NCBI GenBank assembly: GCA_902779705.1
Contig: CACZCR010000011.1
Coordinates: forward strand, 1 to 64,000
Direction: 5' to 3'
DNA from: an uncultured Bacteroidales bacterium
Lineage (GTDB): Bacteria > Bacteroidota > Bacteroidia > Bacteroidales > Paludibacteraceae
DNA length: 64,000 bases
The notes beneath the pieces are model-generated. The model did no database searches. It was not told the DNA's origin and saw only the letters and a program-made list of their open reading frames with translations. Shown here in pieces: positions 52,782 to 60,284 of the stretch; positions within the stretch are counted from its first letter, which is position 1; every line of letters starts with the position of its first letter. Made by a program: the position numbers and the translations under genes.

Positions 52782-53405
52782 ATGCTTATGAATTATCAAT
52801 CTATTACTACAATCCTCTTTGAGGACACAACCCTACGCCTTGTTCCGCACAATCCGGACAACGGCTACCGGTTCTATGTCTCTAACGACGGCAAAATCGG
52901 CCTACGTATCGCACCCGATGGCACACAAACATTGGTTAACGCCACACCTTCCACCAGCATCAACAGCAAAATCCAATATGACGCAAAACGCGTCCAGCGG
53001 TATCTGATGTTTAAAGGTGCTTGGGAACACGGTAAGCATACCCTTGTCTCACGTGCCGTCTATCTGGCTTGGAGTGGTCAGCCAATTCCGCCGAACCACC
53101 AGATCCACCACCTCACAGGTATCATCACTGACAACTGCATCGACAACCTCCTATGCGTCAATTTTCGGGAACATCGCTCTGTCACTGATGTACGACAAAA
53201 AACCCTACGAACCGTCGTTCCCGACGGCGACCTATACTGCTTCACCTACGACCGGCTACGCGAGCTTCAAGACCCAGGCAACCTCTCCGACGAGCAGTTC
53301 CAAGCCGAACTGGAAGCCATACGCGCAAAAGGTTTCCACAAGGTAGACCCCGAAGCTCAAATGAACTACGAAATCACCCACCATGTCGAATTTTTAGAAC
53401 ACTAA
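52782..53405 (+). CDS. HNH endonuclease-like protein
   Basis: 207 residues from ATG 52782; upstream codons in the same frame run through the terminator and promoter. The HNH fold is seen as NHQIHHLTG, then DNCIDNLLCVNFREHR (about 110-145): His-His, Asn and His positions of phage HNH_3 proteins. Before it is a WG-like or AP2-like beta region (YRFYVSNDGKIGLRIAPDG). Such proteins are common phage or mobile-element freeloading nucleases. 5 bp before the next gene. Confidence 0.72.
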   Translation: MLMNYQSITTILFEDTTLRLVPHNPDNGYRFYVSNDGKIGLRIAPDGTQTLVNATPSTSINSKIQYDAKRVQRYLMFKGAWEHGKHTLVSRAVYLAWSGQPIPPNHQIHHLTGIITDNCIDNLLCVNFREHRSVTDVRQKTLRTVVPDGDLYCFTYDRLRELQDPGNLSDEQFQAELEAIRAKGFHKVDPEAQMNYEITHHVEFLEH

Positions 53406-53410
53406 GCACA

Positions 53411-53902
53411 ATGGAAAATTTATTTTTGCAACAACATCGCGTCATGTCGGTGGCTAATATCCTACAGCGTGAGCTGTCCGTACGGACTATCATCACCAGC
53501 GGCCCGACGCTCACCCTTAACCAACGTCGCTCATCCGCCTTGCTCGATGCTTGGGACCTCGAGCATCTACGCAACGCAATGCGAGTCAGTGTCGTCCGCT
53601 TCTCTTACGTCAAAGACAACGGCGACATCCGCGAGGCACGCGGTACCCTCTGTTTTGACCTCATCCCAACCGAGCATCATCCGAAACCTTTGTCAGGTGC
53701 TCCGGACGTCAGGCCGGAGAATTACGAGACTTTCGTCTACTACGACCTCGACCGCCAAGCCTGGCGCAACTTCAAAGTGATCAACTACATCGGCTATGTC
53801 GAAGATCAAACGCCGTCCTCTCCTCGCCGCTACTCCGGCGAGCAAACTCCGTCCCCCGCCGAGCAAGTTTCGTCCATTGTACCGGATACTATCCGGGCTT
53901 AA
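53411..53902 (+). CDS. Sm/SH3-like beta-barrel protein (DUF2693 type)
   Basis: 163 residues. Core MRVSVVRFSYVKDNGDIREARGTL and FVYYDLDRQAWRNFKVINYIGY match the WYL-related SH3 barrel family frequent in Bacteroidota phages and conjugative elements; the barrel may bind nucleic acid or nucleotide. The N-terminal ~55 residues are helical. The tail is Ser/Pro-rich. Function unknown. Confidence 0.7.
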   Translation: MENLFLQQHRVMSVANILQRELSVRTIITSGPTLTLNQRRSSALLDAWDLEHLRNAMRVSVVRFSYVKDNGDIREARGTLCFDLIPTEHHPKPLSGAPDVRPENYETFVYYDLDRQAWRNFKVINYIGYVEDQTPSSPRRYSGEQTPSPAEQVSSIVPDTIRA

Positions 53903-53960
53903 GAAAGTAACCATGAACCTCTACGTTCGAGAAATTTAATAACACTCAATCGTGACGAAT

Positions 53961-54176
53961 ATGGAAACAATAAAATGTGAAGTCTGCGGTAAAGAGATAC
54001 CCAAAGACGAAGCCTATCAAGTAGGCGAAGATAGTGGTGTTTTTATATGCGAAGAGTGCTACGAAAACGAGTGCGTCAAGTGCGACCGGTGTGGAGATAT
54101 CATATTTTACGATGATGCCCACCACACGCACTACGGCGACCTCTGCGACTGTTGCCACGATGATTTATTCGGATAA
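53961..54176 (+). CDS. small zinc-finger protein with paired treble clefs
   Basis: 71 residues from ATG 53961; a GTG nine bases earlier is in frame. Cysteine pairs: CEVCGK, CEECYEN, CDRCGD, CDCCHD. The spacing is LIM-like: two double-zinc knuckles. Acidic overall, so protein binding is more likely than DNA binding. No family certain. Confidence 0.68.
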   Translation: METIKCEVCGKEIPKDEAYQVGEDSGVFICEECYENECVKCDRCGDIIFYDDAHHTHYGDLCDCCHDDLFG

Positions 54177-54225
54177 TTAAAACAAATTTTTGATTTATGA
54201 GTAACTTTTAGAAAGGAGGACTGTT

Positions 54226-54366
54226 ATGATAGACAAAGAAAACTGCGGACATTGTCCAAGACCCGAAACTTGGCACGAGCGTGACGATGATGGCTCTTGG
54301 GGCCTCGAAGTCTGTTCGTTAATGGACAAGTATAGCTGCAAAGGATGCAAGTGGTACATGAAATGA
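54226..54366 (+). CDS. 46-residue cysteine-rich peptide
   Basis: Preceded by a strong Shine-Dalgarno, AAAGGAGGA, unusual for this window. The peptide has C-x2-C near the start (NCGHCPRPETWHE), a lone Cys (EVCSLMD) and C-x2-C near the end (YSCKGCKWYMK): one zinc site plausible. Close after the treble-clef protein, so the two may act together. Function unknown. Confidence 0.6.
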   Translation: MIDKENCGHCPRPETWHERDDDGSWGLEVCSLMDKYSCKGCKWYMK

Positions 54367-54393
54367 TAACTTCATGAAAACTTATCAATTGAT

Positions 54394-55155
54394 ATGAAAC
54401 TCCTTCTCGACGATAAGCAACACAACGGCTGTGCCCTCAATGCCAACGAGGCGTGTATCTTTGCCGCCATTCTCAAATGCACCCGTGCTGGGCGCGGTTG
54501 GTACGGCAATTATCGCGAACTCGCCGCCGCTATGCCTTTCGTCATGTCACGTCAGACCGCATCGAGAGCGGTTGACAAGTTACTAACTTTGGGGTTGATT
54601 GAGGTTCGGGAAAATGAGACTCTTTGGGCTACCATAACGGAACAAACAAGCGTCCAAAATGGACGCCAAACCGTCCAAAATGGACAAACAAGCGTCCAAA
54701 ATGGACGCCAAACCGTCCAAATTGTACCCCCCCCTAATAACCCCCCTATAAATAATAATATGAACGAAAAAGAAAAAGAGCAGCAACGCGCGCTATGCGC
54801 ACGCGATTGCGAATCCCAAGCCCCTTCTTTTGAAGATTTAATTAAGGCTTATGAAGAAAAAGCCGGTAGAGGTCAACTAGCAAGAAATGGAGCAACCGAC
54901 CTTGCTCGTGACGCTTGGAACAAATGCTCAAAAACCAAAAAGGTTAAACTTGTGGAGGCTATCAAATCGGGAGCGCATTTCAAACAGCGGCTCGATTGGT
55001 CCATTACCGACTTCCCCGAACCGCAACCCGACTTCCTCCGCGGAGACGAACCCGGCGACCTCGTCCAAGTCAAGTATGGCGACCGTATCAAAATATGCAC
55101 CCGCGCCACAATGGAGCTCTTCGGACTAGAGTGGTACGCAGACTGGAATAGTTAA
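54394..55155 (+). CDS. winged-helix replication-type protein with internal iterons
   Basis: 253 residues. N-terminal wHTH (LNANEACIFAAILKCT ... SRQTASRAVDKLLTLGLIEVRENE, about 15-75) like replisome organisers of Bacteroidota phages. A linker of three to four heptapeptides (TSVQNGR, QTVQNGQ) at about 86-111, then a Pro/Asn and Lys/Glu stretch; a C-terminal domain (about 140-250: FEDLIKAYEEKAGRG ... AWNKC) of unknown fold. The linker DNA is four iterons at a 21 bp period followed by AT-rich DNA, the arrangement seen in phage lambda O. Probably initiates replication of the island or of its phage ancestor. Confidence 0.7.
   Translation: MKLLLDDKQHNGCALNANEACIFAAILKCTRAGRGWYGNYRELAAAMPFVMSRQTASRAVDKLLTLGLIEVRENETLWATITEQTSVQNGRQTVQNGQTSVQNGRQTVQIVPPPNNPPINNNMNEKEKEQQRALCARDCESQAPSFEDLIKAYEEKAGRGQLARNGATDLARDAWNKCSKTKKVKLVEAIKSGAHFKQRLDWSITDFPEPQPDFLRGDEPGDLVQVKYGDRIKICTRATMELFGLEWYADWNS
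54650..54727 (+). repeat. four 21 bp iterons, candidate replication origin
   Basis: GTCCAAAATGGAC cores start at 54652, 54673, 54694 and 54715, exactly 21 bp apart; copies 1 and 3 extend to the palindrome GCGTCCAAAATGGACGC, copy 4 is degenerate. C-runs and an AT-rich stretch (54743-54770) follow. Confidence 0.75.
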
Positions 55156-55160
55156 GACCT

Positions 55161-55349
55161 ATGACAAAGAAAAGAGAAATCCCACCTTGGTGGAAATACA
55201 ACCAACCGACACCGGAAGAGGTTGCCCTGCGTCAAGAAGAGATCGCCTATTGGCGGCAGCTCCGCAAGGAGCCAAAGATAGGACCCGAAGCACGCTCCCG
55301 CGACCAGATCCGGCAAGACCTTCAGAAATTTAGAAAACTATATCATTAA
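55161..55349 (+). CDS. hypothetical charged protein
   Basis: 62 residues, 5 bp after the replication-type gene. Starts MTKKREIPPWWKYNQPTPEEVALRQ and continues as charged helix with a basic end. No family recognised. Size, position and charge would suit a helicase-loader or small accessory of the replication protein, but that is only a positional guess. Confidence 0.5.
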   Translation: MTKKREIPPWWKYNQPTPEEVALRQEEIAYWRQLRKEPKIGPEARSRDQIRQDLQKFRKLYH

Positions 55350-55368
55350 CTATCAAACAATTACAACT

Positions 55369-55857
55369 ATGGCAAAAGAATTAAAAAAAATCTACATCGA
55401 CGACATCTCAAAACAAACACAGGAGATGTTAGAACGTGCATCAAAAAAGCACAAGTCCATTACCGCTTACTGCATTTTCGTCGAAGGAGACCACTATCAC
55501 GCGCTCACACCGGAGTATGAGAGCGAAAAGGAGAGAATGAGAGCGACAAGGAAACTGATGAATGTCCTAATAGAGCGCCCGGATATCTGTGACAAATTTG
55601 CAGAGTTCGTTATGGCACCTGCACGTTTCCACGAACGCGAAGCTAAGAAACAGACTGTCGTGGCAGATAAAGAACTAGGCGTTAAAATCAACATTGCATA
55701 CGCAACCATGCCGGAGGCAGAGCGCCAGCGGTACGCAGAAGAGTGGCTTAATGCTAGGTATGAGTACAACGGCAAAGAGTATAACACCCTTCGCGCGTAT
55801 ATCCTTGCACGTCTGCACGACGAACTCAAATCGGCTAAAGCCGACCAAGGGGCTTAA
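55369..55857 (+). CDS. hypothetical helical protein
   Basis: 162 residues, not recognised. Predominantly helical and charged (ISKQTQEMLERASKKHKS, ERMRATRKLMNVLIERPD, PEAERQRYAEEWLNARYE). No membrane segment or cysteine cluster. Followed by an 11 bp repeat block, then another small gene. Confidence 0.5.
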   Translation: MAKELKKIYIDDISKQTQEMLERASKKHKSITAYCIFVEGDHYHALTPEYESEKERMRATRKLMNVLIERPDICDKFAEFVMAPARFHEREAKKQTVVADKELGVKINIAYATMPEAERQRYAEEWLNARYEYNGKEYNTLRAYILARLHDELKSAKADQGA

Positions 55858-55898
55858 CGGACTTTTATCGGACTTTTATCGGATGTTTATCGTATGAC
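55858..55898 (+). repeat. 11 bp tandem CGGACTTTTAT repeats
   Basis: CGGACTTTTAT at 55858 and 55869, CGGATGTTTAT at 55880, then a decayed copy. Exact 11 bp steps from the end of one gene to near the start of the next. Confidence 0.8.
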
Positions 55899-55917
55899 CG
55901 ATTAAATTTTATGCATT

Positions 55918-56262
55918 ATGGAAATCATACTTAGCGGCAATATCAAAAGCCTTTCGGGCTCGCTCGGACGAGGTTTTGGGTATTTCATAGTTCGGAGGCT
56001 GGACGTAAACAAGAAACCGTGTTTTATTTCTCAGCGATCCCGGTACAGCGTTCCTAAAGACGGACACCTCCGGTTCATCTTAGCTTGCGCAGTACTCGCC
56101 AAAATAGGCTTACATATAAAAGACATTAGAGTGTCCGTCAGAGAACTGAATGAAGCTATTGAGGAAGCGACCGGTTATAGAATATATACCTTGGATTATG
56201 AGGAAGGCAAAATACTCGATGCTAAACAAGTACTAACCCTCAAAAAAGCGTATTACTTATGA
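55918..56262 (+). CDS. hypothetical protein
   Basis: 114 residues, not recognised. A Gly/Ser-rich, beta-like N-terminus (SGNIKSLSGSLGRGFGYFIVRRLD) precedes a helical segment (LRFILACAVLAKIGLHIKD) that is only weakly hydrophobic. The end overlaps the next start by 4 bp, so both are made from one mRNA. Confidence 0.5.
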   Translation: MEIILSGNIKSLSGSLGRGFGYFIVRRLDVNKKPCFISQRSRYSVPKDGHLRFILACAVLAKIGLHIKDIRVSVRELNEAIEEATGYRIYTLDYEEGKILDAKQVLTLKKAYYL

Positions 56263-56492
56263 ATGAAGAAAAGAAAATCTTGATCATCTCAGTCTTAAAT
56301 CATTTGCAGAAGCGAGATCCCGATTGGAAGCACGTGAAGATGCTGCCGAAAGTAAAAATTCTATACCAGAGTTGGGCAGCAAAATGCATCAAGCATCATA
56401 AGCACGCCAAATTTTATTACTCCCGAAAATGGCGGGAAGGATGGCTGCCTGTAGATGAATATATGGACTTTTTCAAATATGCAATGCAGTAA
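56259..56492 (+). CDS. hypothetical basic protein
   Basis: 77 residues, strongly basic with many His/Lys (CIKHHKHAKFYYSRKWREGW). No family recognised; could bind nucleic acid. Last gene before a terminator-promoter element. Confidence 0.5.
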   Translation: MNEEKKILIISVLNHLQKRDPDWKHVKMLPKVKILYQSWAAKCIKHHKHAKFYYSRKWREGWLPVDEYMDFFKYAMQ

Positions 56493-56511
56493 AGTTGTCA
56501 ATTGTCAACGG

Positions 56512-56546
56512 ACGAGACCCCAAAATTTGGCGGTCTCGTTTTTTTT
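56512..56546 (+). terminator. terminator with promoter -33 box in its loop
   Basis: ACGAGACC / GGTCTCGT stem, 12 nt loop CCAAAATTTGGC, then seven T. The loop contains the TTTG of the next promoter. Confidence 0.88.
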
Positions 56547-56557
56547 CTCTACCTTTG
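56526..56557 (+). promoter_or_regulatory. promoter of the lysis-like genes
   Basis: TTTG (56526-56529, inside the terminator loop), 20 bp, TACCTTTG (56550-56557). Confidence 0.85.
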
Positions 56558-56635
56558 CACCGTCAAACGAAAAAGACGTTGGACGCGCCTATAAAGAAAG
56601 TCCATTTTAGAGTATTAACCAAAACCTTAACTATT

Positions 56636-57025
56636 ATGGCAGTTGTAACTTATTCACCGGGTATTGACTATGTTCAAGGCTCGCTGGTAAAAGCCAAAAA
56701 GAAAGACGGTCACCGTTGTGGAGAGTACCTTATCGGTACACACCGCACTGCACCAACCACCAACCCCAACTGTACTCGTCTGTACATCCGCAAGGGTGAG
56801 ACGTACGACCAGAGCAATCGCCAGTTGTCGCAGAAGGAGACCGCTACACGCGCTATGTTCGCGGCTGTATCGACTATGGTGGCAACCCGCCGCAAGTCGC
56901 TGGAGCACATTGCTGCTGACAAGCAAGCCTTCGACGCACAGAAGGATCTGCCGGAAGGCAAGAAGACCATGACCGCCTACCTCTGGGCAGTCTGCAAAGC
57001 TCAGTACGAGTCCGCACAAGGCTAA
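56636..57025 (+). CDS. conserved hypothetical protein of Bacteroidota mobile elements
   Basis: 129 residues from ATG 56636; a longer frame upstream is promoter DNA. Begins MAVVTYSPGIDYVQGSLVKAKKK and has NPNCTRLYIRKGETYD, then a helical half ending LWAVCKAQYESAQG. I recall similar proteins encoded next to phage-type lysis genes in Bacteroidales, without known function. It is the first gene of a transcript with a membrane protein, lipoprotein and M15 peptidase. Confidence 0.62.
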   Translation: MAVVTYSPGIDYVQGSLVKAKKKDGHRCGEYLIGTHRTAPTTNPNCTRLYIRKGETYDQSNRQLSQKETATRAMFAAVSTMVATRRKSLEHIAADKQAFDAQKDLPEGKKTMTAYLWAVCKAQYESAQG

Positions 57026-57099
57026 ACCGTCTCTCAATCAGTATCGCGACGCAAGAAAATCCTACGTCGCGGTACTGATCACTAAAACCAAGTAACATT

Positions 57100-57300
57100 A
57101 TGAAAGAACATCCAAACATACAACTCCTCACTGCCGCTATACTGGCTGTCTCGGGAATGATCATGCTCTACTGCGGCATGTTTATTGCCCCGCAAGGCGA
57201 ACTCCACGAGTCCGTCCTCGTTGCCTTCGGTGAGGTCGCAACCTTTGCCGGTGCAATAATGGGTGTCGATTACAATTATCGACACCGGGGTCCCCAGTAA
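57100..57300 (+). CDS. small two-TM, holin-like protein
   Basis: 66 residues. Two hydrophobic segments, about 9-30 (LLTAAILAVSGMIMLYCGMF) and 37-55 (VLVAFGEVATFAGAIMGV), short loop between and a charged YNYRHRG end. Size, topology and place before a cell-wall peptidase fit a holin, but holins cannot be proved by sequence. Confidence 0.55.
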   Translation: MKEHPNIQLLTAAILAVSGMIMLYCGMFIAPQGELHESVLVAFGEVATFAGAIMGVDYNYRHRGPQ

Positions 57301-57365
57301 TTTTAATTTCTGGGGAGAGGAGGAAGTGCGGCGACCCCAAGCTCACTGGAGAAGTAATATCCGCT

Positions 57366-57569
57366 ATGAGAAAGCATTGTCCTAAATCATGGAAAGTAGT
57401 GCTGTTTAGCGCACTCATCCCTGCCGCAATCACCTGCGGCGTCTGTAGTTGCAAGGCTTGGCGTACCATCACTACCAACGCAACTTACGTTCAGCAAAAC
57501 GATTCCGTCAAAACGACTACGACCATCTCGACCAAGACGGTAGAGGAATACCAAGGTCACAAGAAATAA
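57366..57569 (+). CDS. small lipoprotein-like protein
   Basis: 67 residues. N-terminal basic-hydrophobic signal (KVVLFSALIPAAITCGVCSC) with two candidate lipobox cysteines, then a Thr-rich tail (TTTTISTKTVEE). Similar in place and size to spanin-like lipoproteins before endolysins; alternatively an entry-exclusion or surface lipoprotein. Confidence 0.5.
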   Translation: MRKHCPKSWKVVLFSALIPAAITCGVCSCKAWRTITTNATYVQQNDSVKTTTTISTKTVEEYQGHKK

Positions 57570-57603
57570 TTGATCCAGTCGACCAGTTAACCAGTAGACC
57601 ATT
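57570..57603 (+). repeat. GACCAGT-word tract
   Basis: ATCCAGTCGACCAGTTAACCA and AGTAGACCATT: CCAGT words at 8 bp, with TAA and TAG, fill the gap from stop to next start. Confidence 0.7.
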
Positions 57604-58044
57604 ATGGAAATCCGTCTATCCCGCAATTTTGTCCTCTCGGAGTTCACACGCTCCACTACTGCCGCTAAATTAGGCATTCCAAACACGCCCTCACCGGAGG
57701 ATATCGCACGGCTCAAGCAGCTATGCACAAAGACCCTCCAACCCATACGGGATGCGTGGGGATCTGCACTAAATGTCACTTCCGGCTTTCGTGGCTTCCG
57801 CCTCAACAAAGCAGTAGGAGGCTCAGACACCGGAGTACACCCTCTTGGCTGGGCAGCGGATATAGTCCCTGCTAACGGCAAGATCAAAGAGTTCAAAGCC
57901 TTTGTCAAGTTCCTTCTAAAGAAAGGCCATATTCCCTTCGACCAATGTATCGACGAGAAGGATGGCAAACACGAATGGGTCCACATAGGCTACGCCAACC
58001 GCAAAGGCTTACAGAGAAAGCAATTTTTAACAAAACATAGATGA
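57604..58044 (+). CDS. M15-type peptidoglycan peptidase (endolysin-like)
   Basis: 146 residues, no signal peptide. Zinc site: TSGFRGFRLNKAVGG, then His and Asp in GVHPLGWAADI, and the second His in EWVHIGY: the H-x6-D...H pattern of D-Ala-D-Ala carboxypeptidase/L-Ala-D-Glu endopeptidases of family M15A. It would cut peptide stems in peptidoglycan; lack of a signal is consistent with dependence on a holin. Ends the island transcript before a terminator. Confidence 0.85.
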   Translation: MEIRLSRNFVLSEFTRSTTAAKLGIPNTPSPEDIARLKQLCTKTLQPIRDAWGSALNVTSGFRGFRLNKAVGGSDTGVHPLGWAADIVPANGKIKEFKAFVKFLLKKGHIPFDQCIDEKDGKHEWVHIGYANRKGLQRKQFLTKHR

Positions 58045-58091
58045 TTCATAGTAAAAAAGGGTTTAAGTTTAGGTAGAATTGATTAATGGAG

Positions 58092-58123
58092 CAGGCTTCG
58101 TTGTGAAACGAGGCCTGTTTTTT
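58092..58123 (+). terminator. terminator of the lysis-like unit
   Basis: CAGGC-TCGTT stem with AACGA-GCCTG, loop GTGA, then six T. Confidence 0.85.
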
Positions 58124-58137
58124 AATAATTTCTTATT

Positions 58138-58224
58138 AAAATTTGCATATGTCAGATTTTTTTCGTAACTTTGCAGCGATTTTGAGATAATATGCCTCCG
58201 GAGGCTCTCCGGTGCAGCGAAATT
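58138..58224 (+). repeat. right copy of the 88 bp promoter-leader inverted repeat
   Basis: Contains promoter, GCAGCGATTTTGA and the GCCTCCGGAGGCTCTCCGG leader. Inverted match to 48404-48491. Confidence 0.85.
58142..58173 (+). promoter_or_regulatory. promoter of the RelA/SpoT-like gene
   Basis: TTTG (58142-58145), 20 bp, TAACTTTG (58166-58173). Same sequence as the ftsY promoter. Confidence 0.85.
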
Positions 58225-59670
58225 ATGGAAGATAGCAACAAAGTACTATATCAGATACTGACGAACCGGTTGGAGAAGCTGAGGGAGTTGGACAAGGAAG
58301 GCGACTCGGATAGACGTCGGCATGTGGCGCGTGAGACACAGAAGCTGCATGCACCAATGGCGCACAAGCTGGGCCTGTACCAGATCAAGACCGAGATGGA
58401 AGACCTGTCGCTCAAGTTTCTTGACTACACGACCTACAAATATATCGCGCACGCGCTAAACGCCAAACGTGCCGAACGCGAAGAGTACATCGCCCGGTTC
58501 ATAGCTCCGCTGGAGAAGAAACTGAGCGAGGCGGGGTTTGTGTTCACCATCAAGGGTAGGCCCAAGTCGATTCACTCGATCTACCACAAGATGCAGGCAC
58601 AACACTGCGACGTGGACCGCATATATGACCTGTTTGCCATCCGTATCATCCTGGACTCGCCCCCTGAGCGCGAGAAATCGGACTGCTGGATGGTGTACTC
58701 GATGATAACAGATGTGTTCCGTCCCGACCCGCGCCGACTGCGTGACTGGCTGTCCAATCCCAAAGAGAACGGCTACGAGTCGCTGCATACGACAGTCAAA
58801 GGACCGGATGACCGCTGGGTGGAGATACAGATACGCTCCAAGCGCATGGACGAGATAGCCGAGAAAGGTGTGGCGGCCCACTGGTCGTACAAGGGCGTGA
58901 AAGGCAATGTGCTGGATCTGGACAAGCAGTATGTGTATGCCTTCACCCCGACAGGTGACCTGCGTCGATTGCCTGCCGGCGCGACAGTACTGGATTTTGC
59001 GTACTCGATACACACCGACGTAGGCAGTCACTGCGTAGGCGGACGGATCCGCAATCAGCAGGTGTCGATACGCCAAGAGGTGATGAATGGCGATCAGGTG
59101 GAGATACTGACTTCGCCAAGCCAGAAGCCGAATGCTGACTGGTTGAACTTTGTCAAGAGCACCAAGGCTAAGAACAAGATCCGCCAGCAACTCAAAGAGA
59201 TAGAGTTTAAGAACGCCGCCGAAGGACGCGAGATGCTGGAGCGACGATTCAAGAACTGGAAGATAGAGTACAACGAGACCAATGTGGCACGGCTGTCGGA
59301 CAAGTTGGGCTATAAGTCGGTATCGGACTTCTACCAGACCTTGGCTTCGGGCAAAGAGGACATACTGCGCCTAAAAGACATCTATCTGGCGCTGGACGAA
59401 CAGCCGCAGATAGTGCACACCGAACACACTGAGTATGTGCCGCAAGAGAACCTGCGCGGACTGGCCATAGAGGTGGATATGAACGTCAAGAACGTTGACT
59501 ATAACCTGTCCAAATGCTGCAACCCGCAGCCGGGCGAACCGATCTTCGGCTTCATATCCGTGACCAAGGGTATACGTATCCACCGCATCGACTGCCCCAA
59601 CGCAGCCAACATACGCGAACGCTATCCATACAGAATGATACCTGCCCGCTGGGCCAAGAAAGATGAGTGA
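58225..59670 (+). CDS. RelA/SpoT homologue lacking HD and ACT domains
   Basis: 481 residues from ATG 58225; an in-frame ATG at 58192 lies in the duplicated leader. Only the last helices of the HD region ([11 protein letters not shown]) remain, so no ppGpp hydrolase. The synthetase is intact: [60 protein letters not shown]. Then TGS ([23 protein letters not shown]), a helical domain and the cysteine domain ([16 protein letters not shown]). It stops where the ACT domain would begin. Typical RSH proteins have 720-750 residues. Overlaps recR by 8 bp. Likely a (p)ppGpp synthetase without its own brake, or a decayed copy under new control. Confidence 0.85.
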   Translation: MEDSNKVLYQILTNRLEKLRELDKEGDSDRRRHVARETQKLHAPMAHKLGLYQIKTEMEDLSLKFLDYTTYKYIAHALNAKRAEREEYIARFIAPLEKKLSEAGFVFTIKGRPKSIHSIYHKMQAQHCDVDRIYDLFAIRIILDSPPEREKSDCWMVYSMITDVFRPDPRRLRDWLSNPKENGYESLHTTVKGPDDRWVEIQIRSKRMDEIAEKGVAAHWSYKGVKGNVLDLDKQYVYAFTPTGDLRRLPAGATVLDFAYSIHTDVGSHCVGGRIRNQQVSIRQEVMNGDQVEILTSPSQKPNADWLNFVKSTKAKNKIRQQLKEIEFKNAAEGREMLERRFKNWKIEYNETNVARLSDKLGYKSVSDFYQTLASGKEDILRLKDIYLALDEQPQIVHTEHTEYVPQENLRGLAIEVDMNVKNVDYNLSKCCNPQPGEPIFGFISVTKGIRIHRIDCPNAANIRERYPYRMIPARWAKKDE

Positions 59671-60283
59671 TTACCCAAGCATACTTTTGGAGAACGCAGT
59701 CGAGCAGTTTGCCTCGCTGCCGGGCATAGGACGCAAGACTGCCTTGCGCCACGTGTTGCGTATGTTGCGACTGAGCGAGCAGGAGGTGGAAGTGTTTGCC
59801 AACTCGCTAGTCAAACTGCGCAAAGAGGTGCACTACTGCCGCCAGTGTCACAACATCACCGACCAAGAGCTCTGTCCGATCTGTCAATCGACACGCCGCG
59901 ACAGACGACTGGTGTGCGTGGTAGAGAACGTGCAAGACGTGATGTCGATAGAGAACACGGGCCAGTATAACGGCCTGTATCACGTGCTGGGCGGTATCAT
60001 CTCGCCTATGGACGGCATCGGACCGGCTGACCTGGAGGTGGACTCGCTGATAGAACGATTGGGTAGGGAGCCGATAGAGGAGATCATCCTGGCACTGCCG
60101 ACCACCATGGAGGGCGATACCACCAATTTTTACCTCTACCGACGCATACAGAACGCCGGACTGGACAACACGCCCAAAGTGAGCCAATTGGCACGAGGCG
60201 TGGCCATCGGCAACGAACTGGAATATACCGACGAGATCACACTCGGACGATCAATAGTCAACCGTATAGATTTTAAGATATAA
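59663..60283 (+). CDS. recR: recombination mediator RecR
   Basis: 206 residues. HhH region [13 protein letters not shown]4 zinc finger CRQCHNI...CPIC, Toprim ([28 protein letters not shown]) and ALPTTMEGD. With RecO it loads RecA at gaps. Overlaps the RSH end by 8 bp and precedes a membrane-protein gene by 1 bp. Confidence 0.95.
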   Translation: MSDYPSILLENAVEQFASLPGIGRKTALRHVLRMLRLSEQEVEVFANSLVKLRKEVHYCRQCHNITDQELCPICQSTRRDRRLVCVVENVQDVMSIENTGQYNGLYHVLGGIISPMDGIGPADLEVDSLIERLGREPIEEIILALPTTMEGDTTNFYLYRRIQNAGLDNTPKVSQLARGVAIGNELEYTDEITLGRSIVNRIDFKI

Positions 60284-60284
60284 G

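Noticed and set aside
48492..58137. Complete prophage
   Set aside because: Replication- and lysis-like genes are present but no integrase, terminase, portal, capsid or tail gene could be recognised.
58192..58224. Upstream ATG as start of the RSH protein
   Set aside because: The 11 codons fall in the shared leader element, which is non-coding before ftsY and pdxJ; ATG 58225 is the better start.
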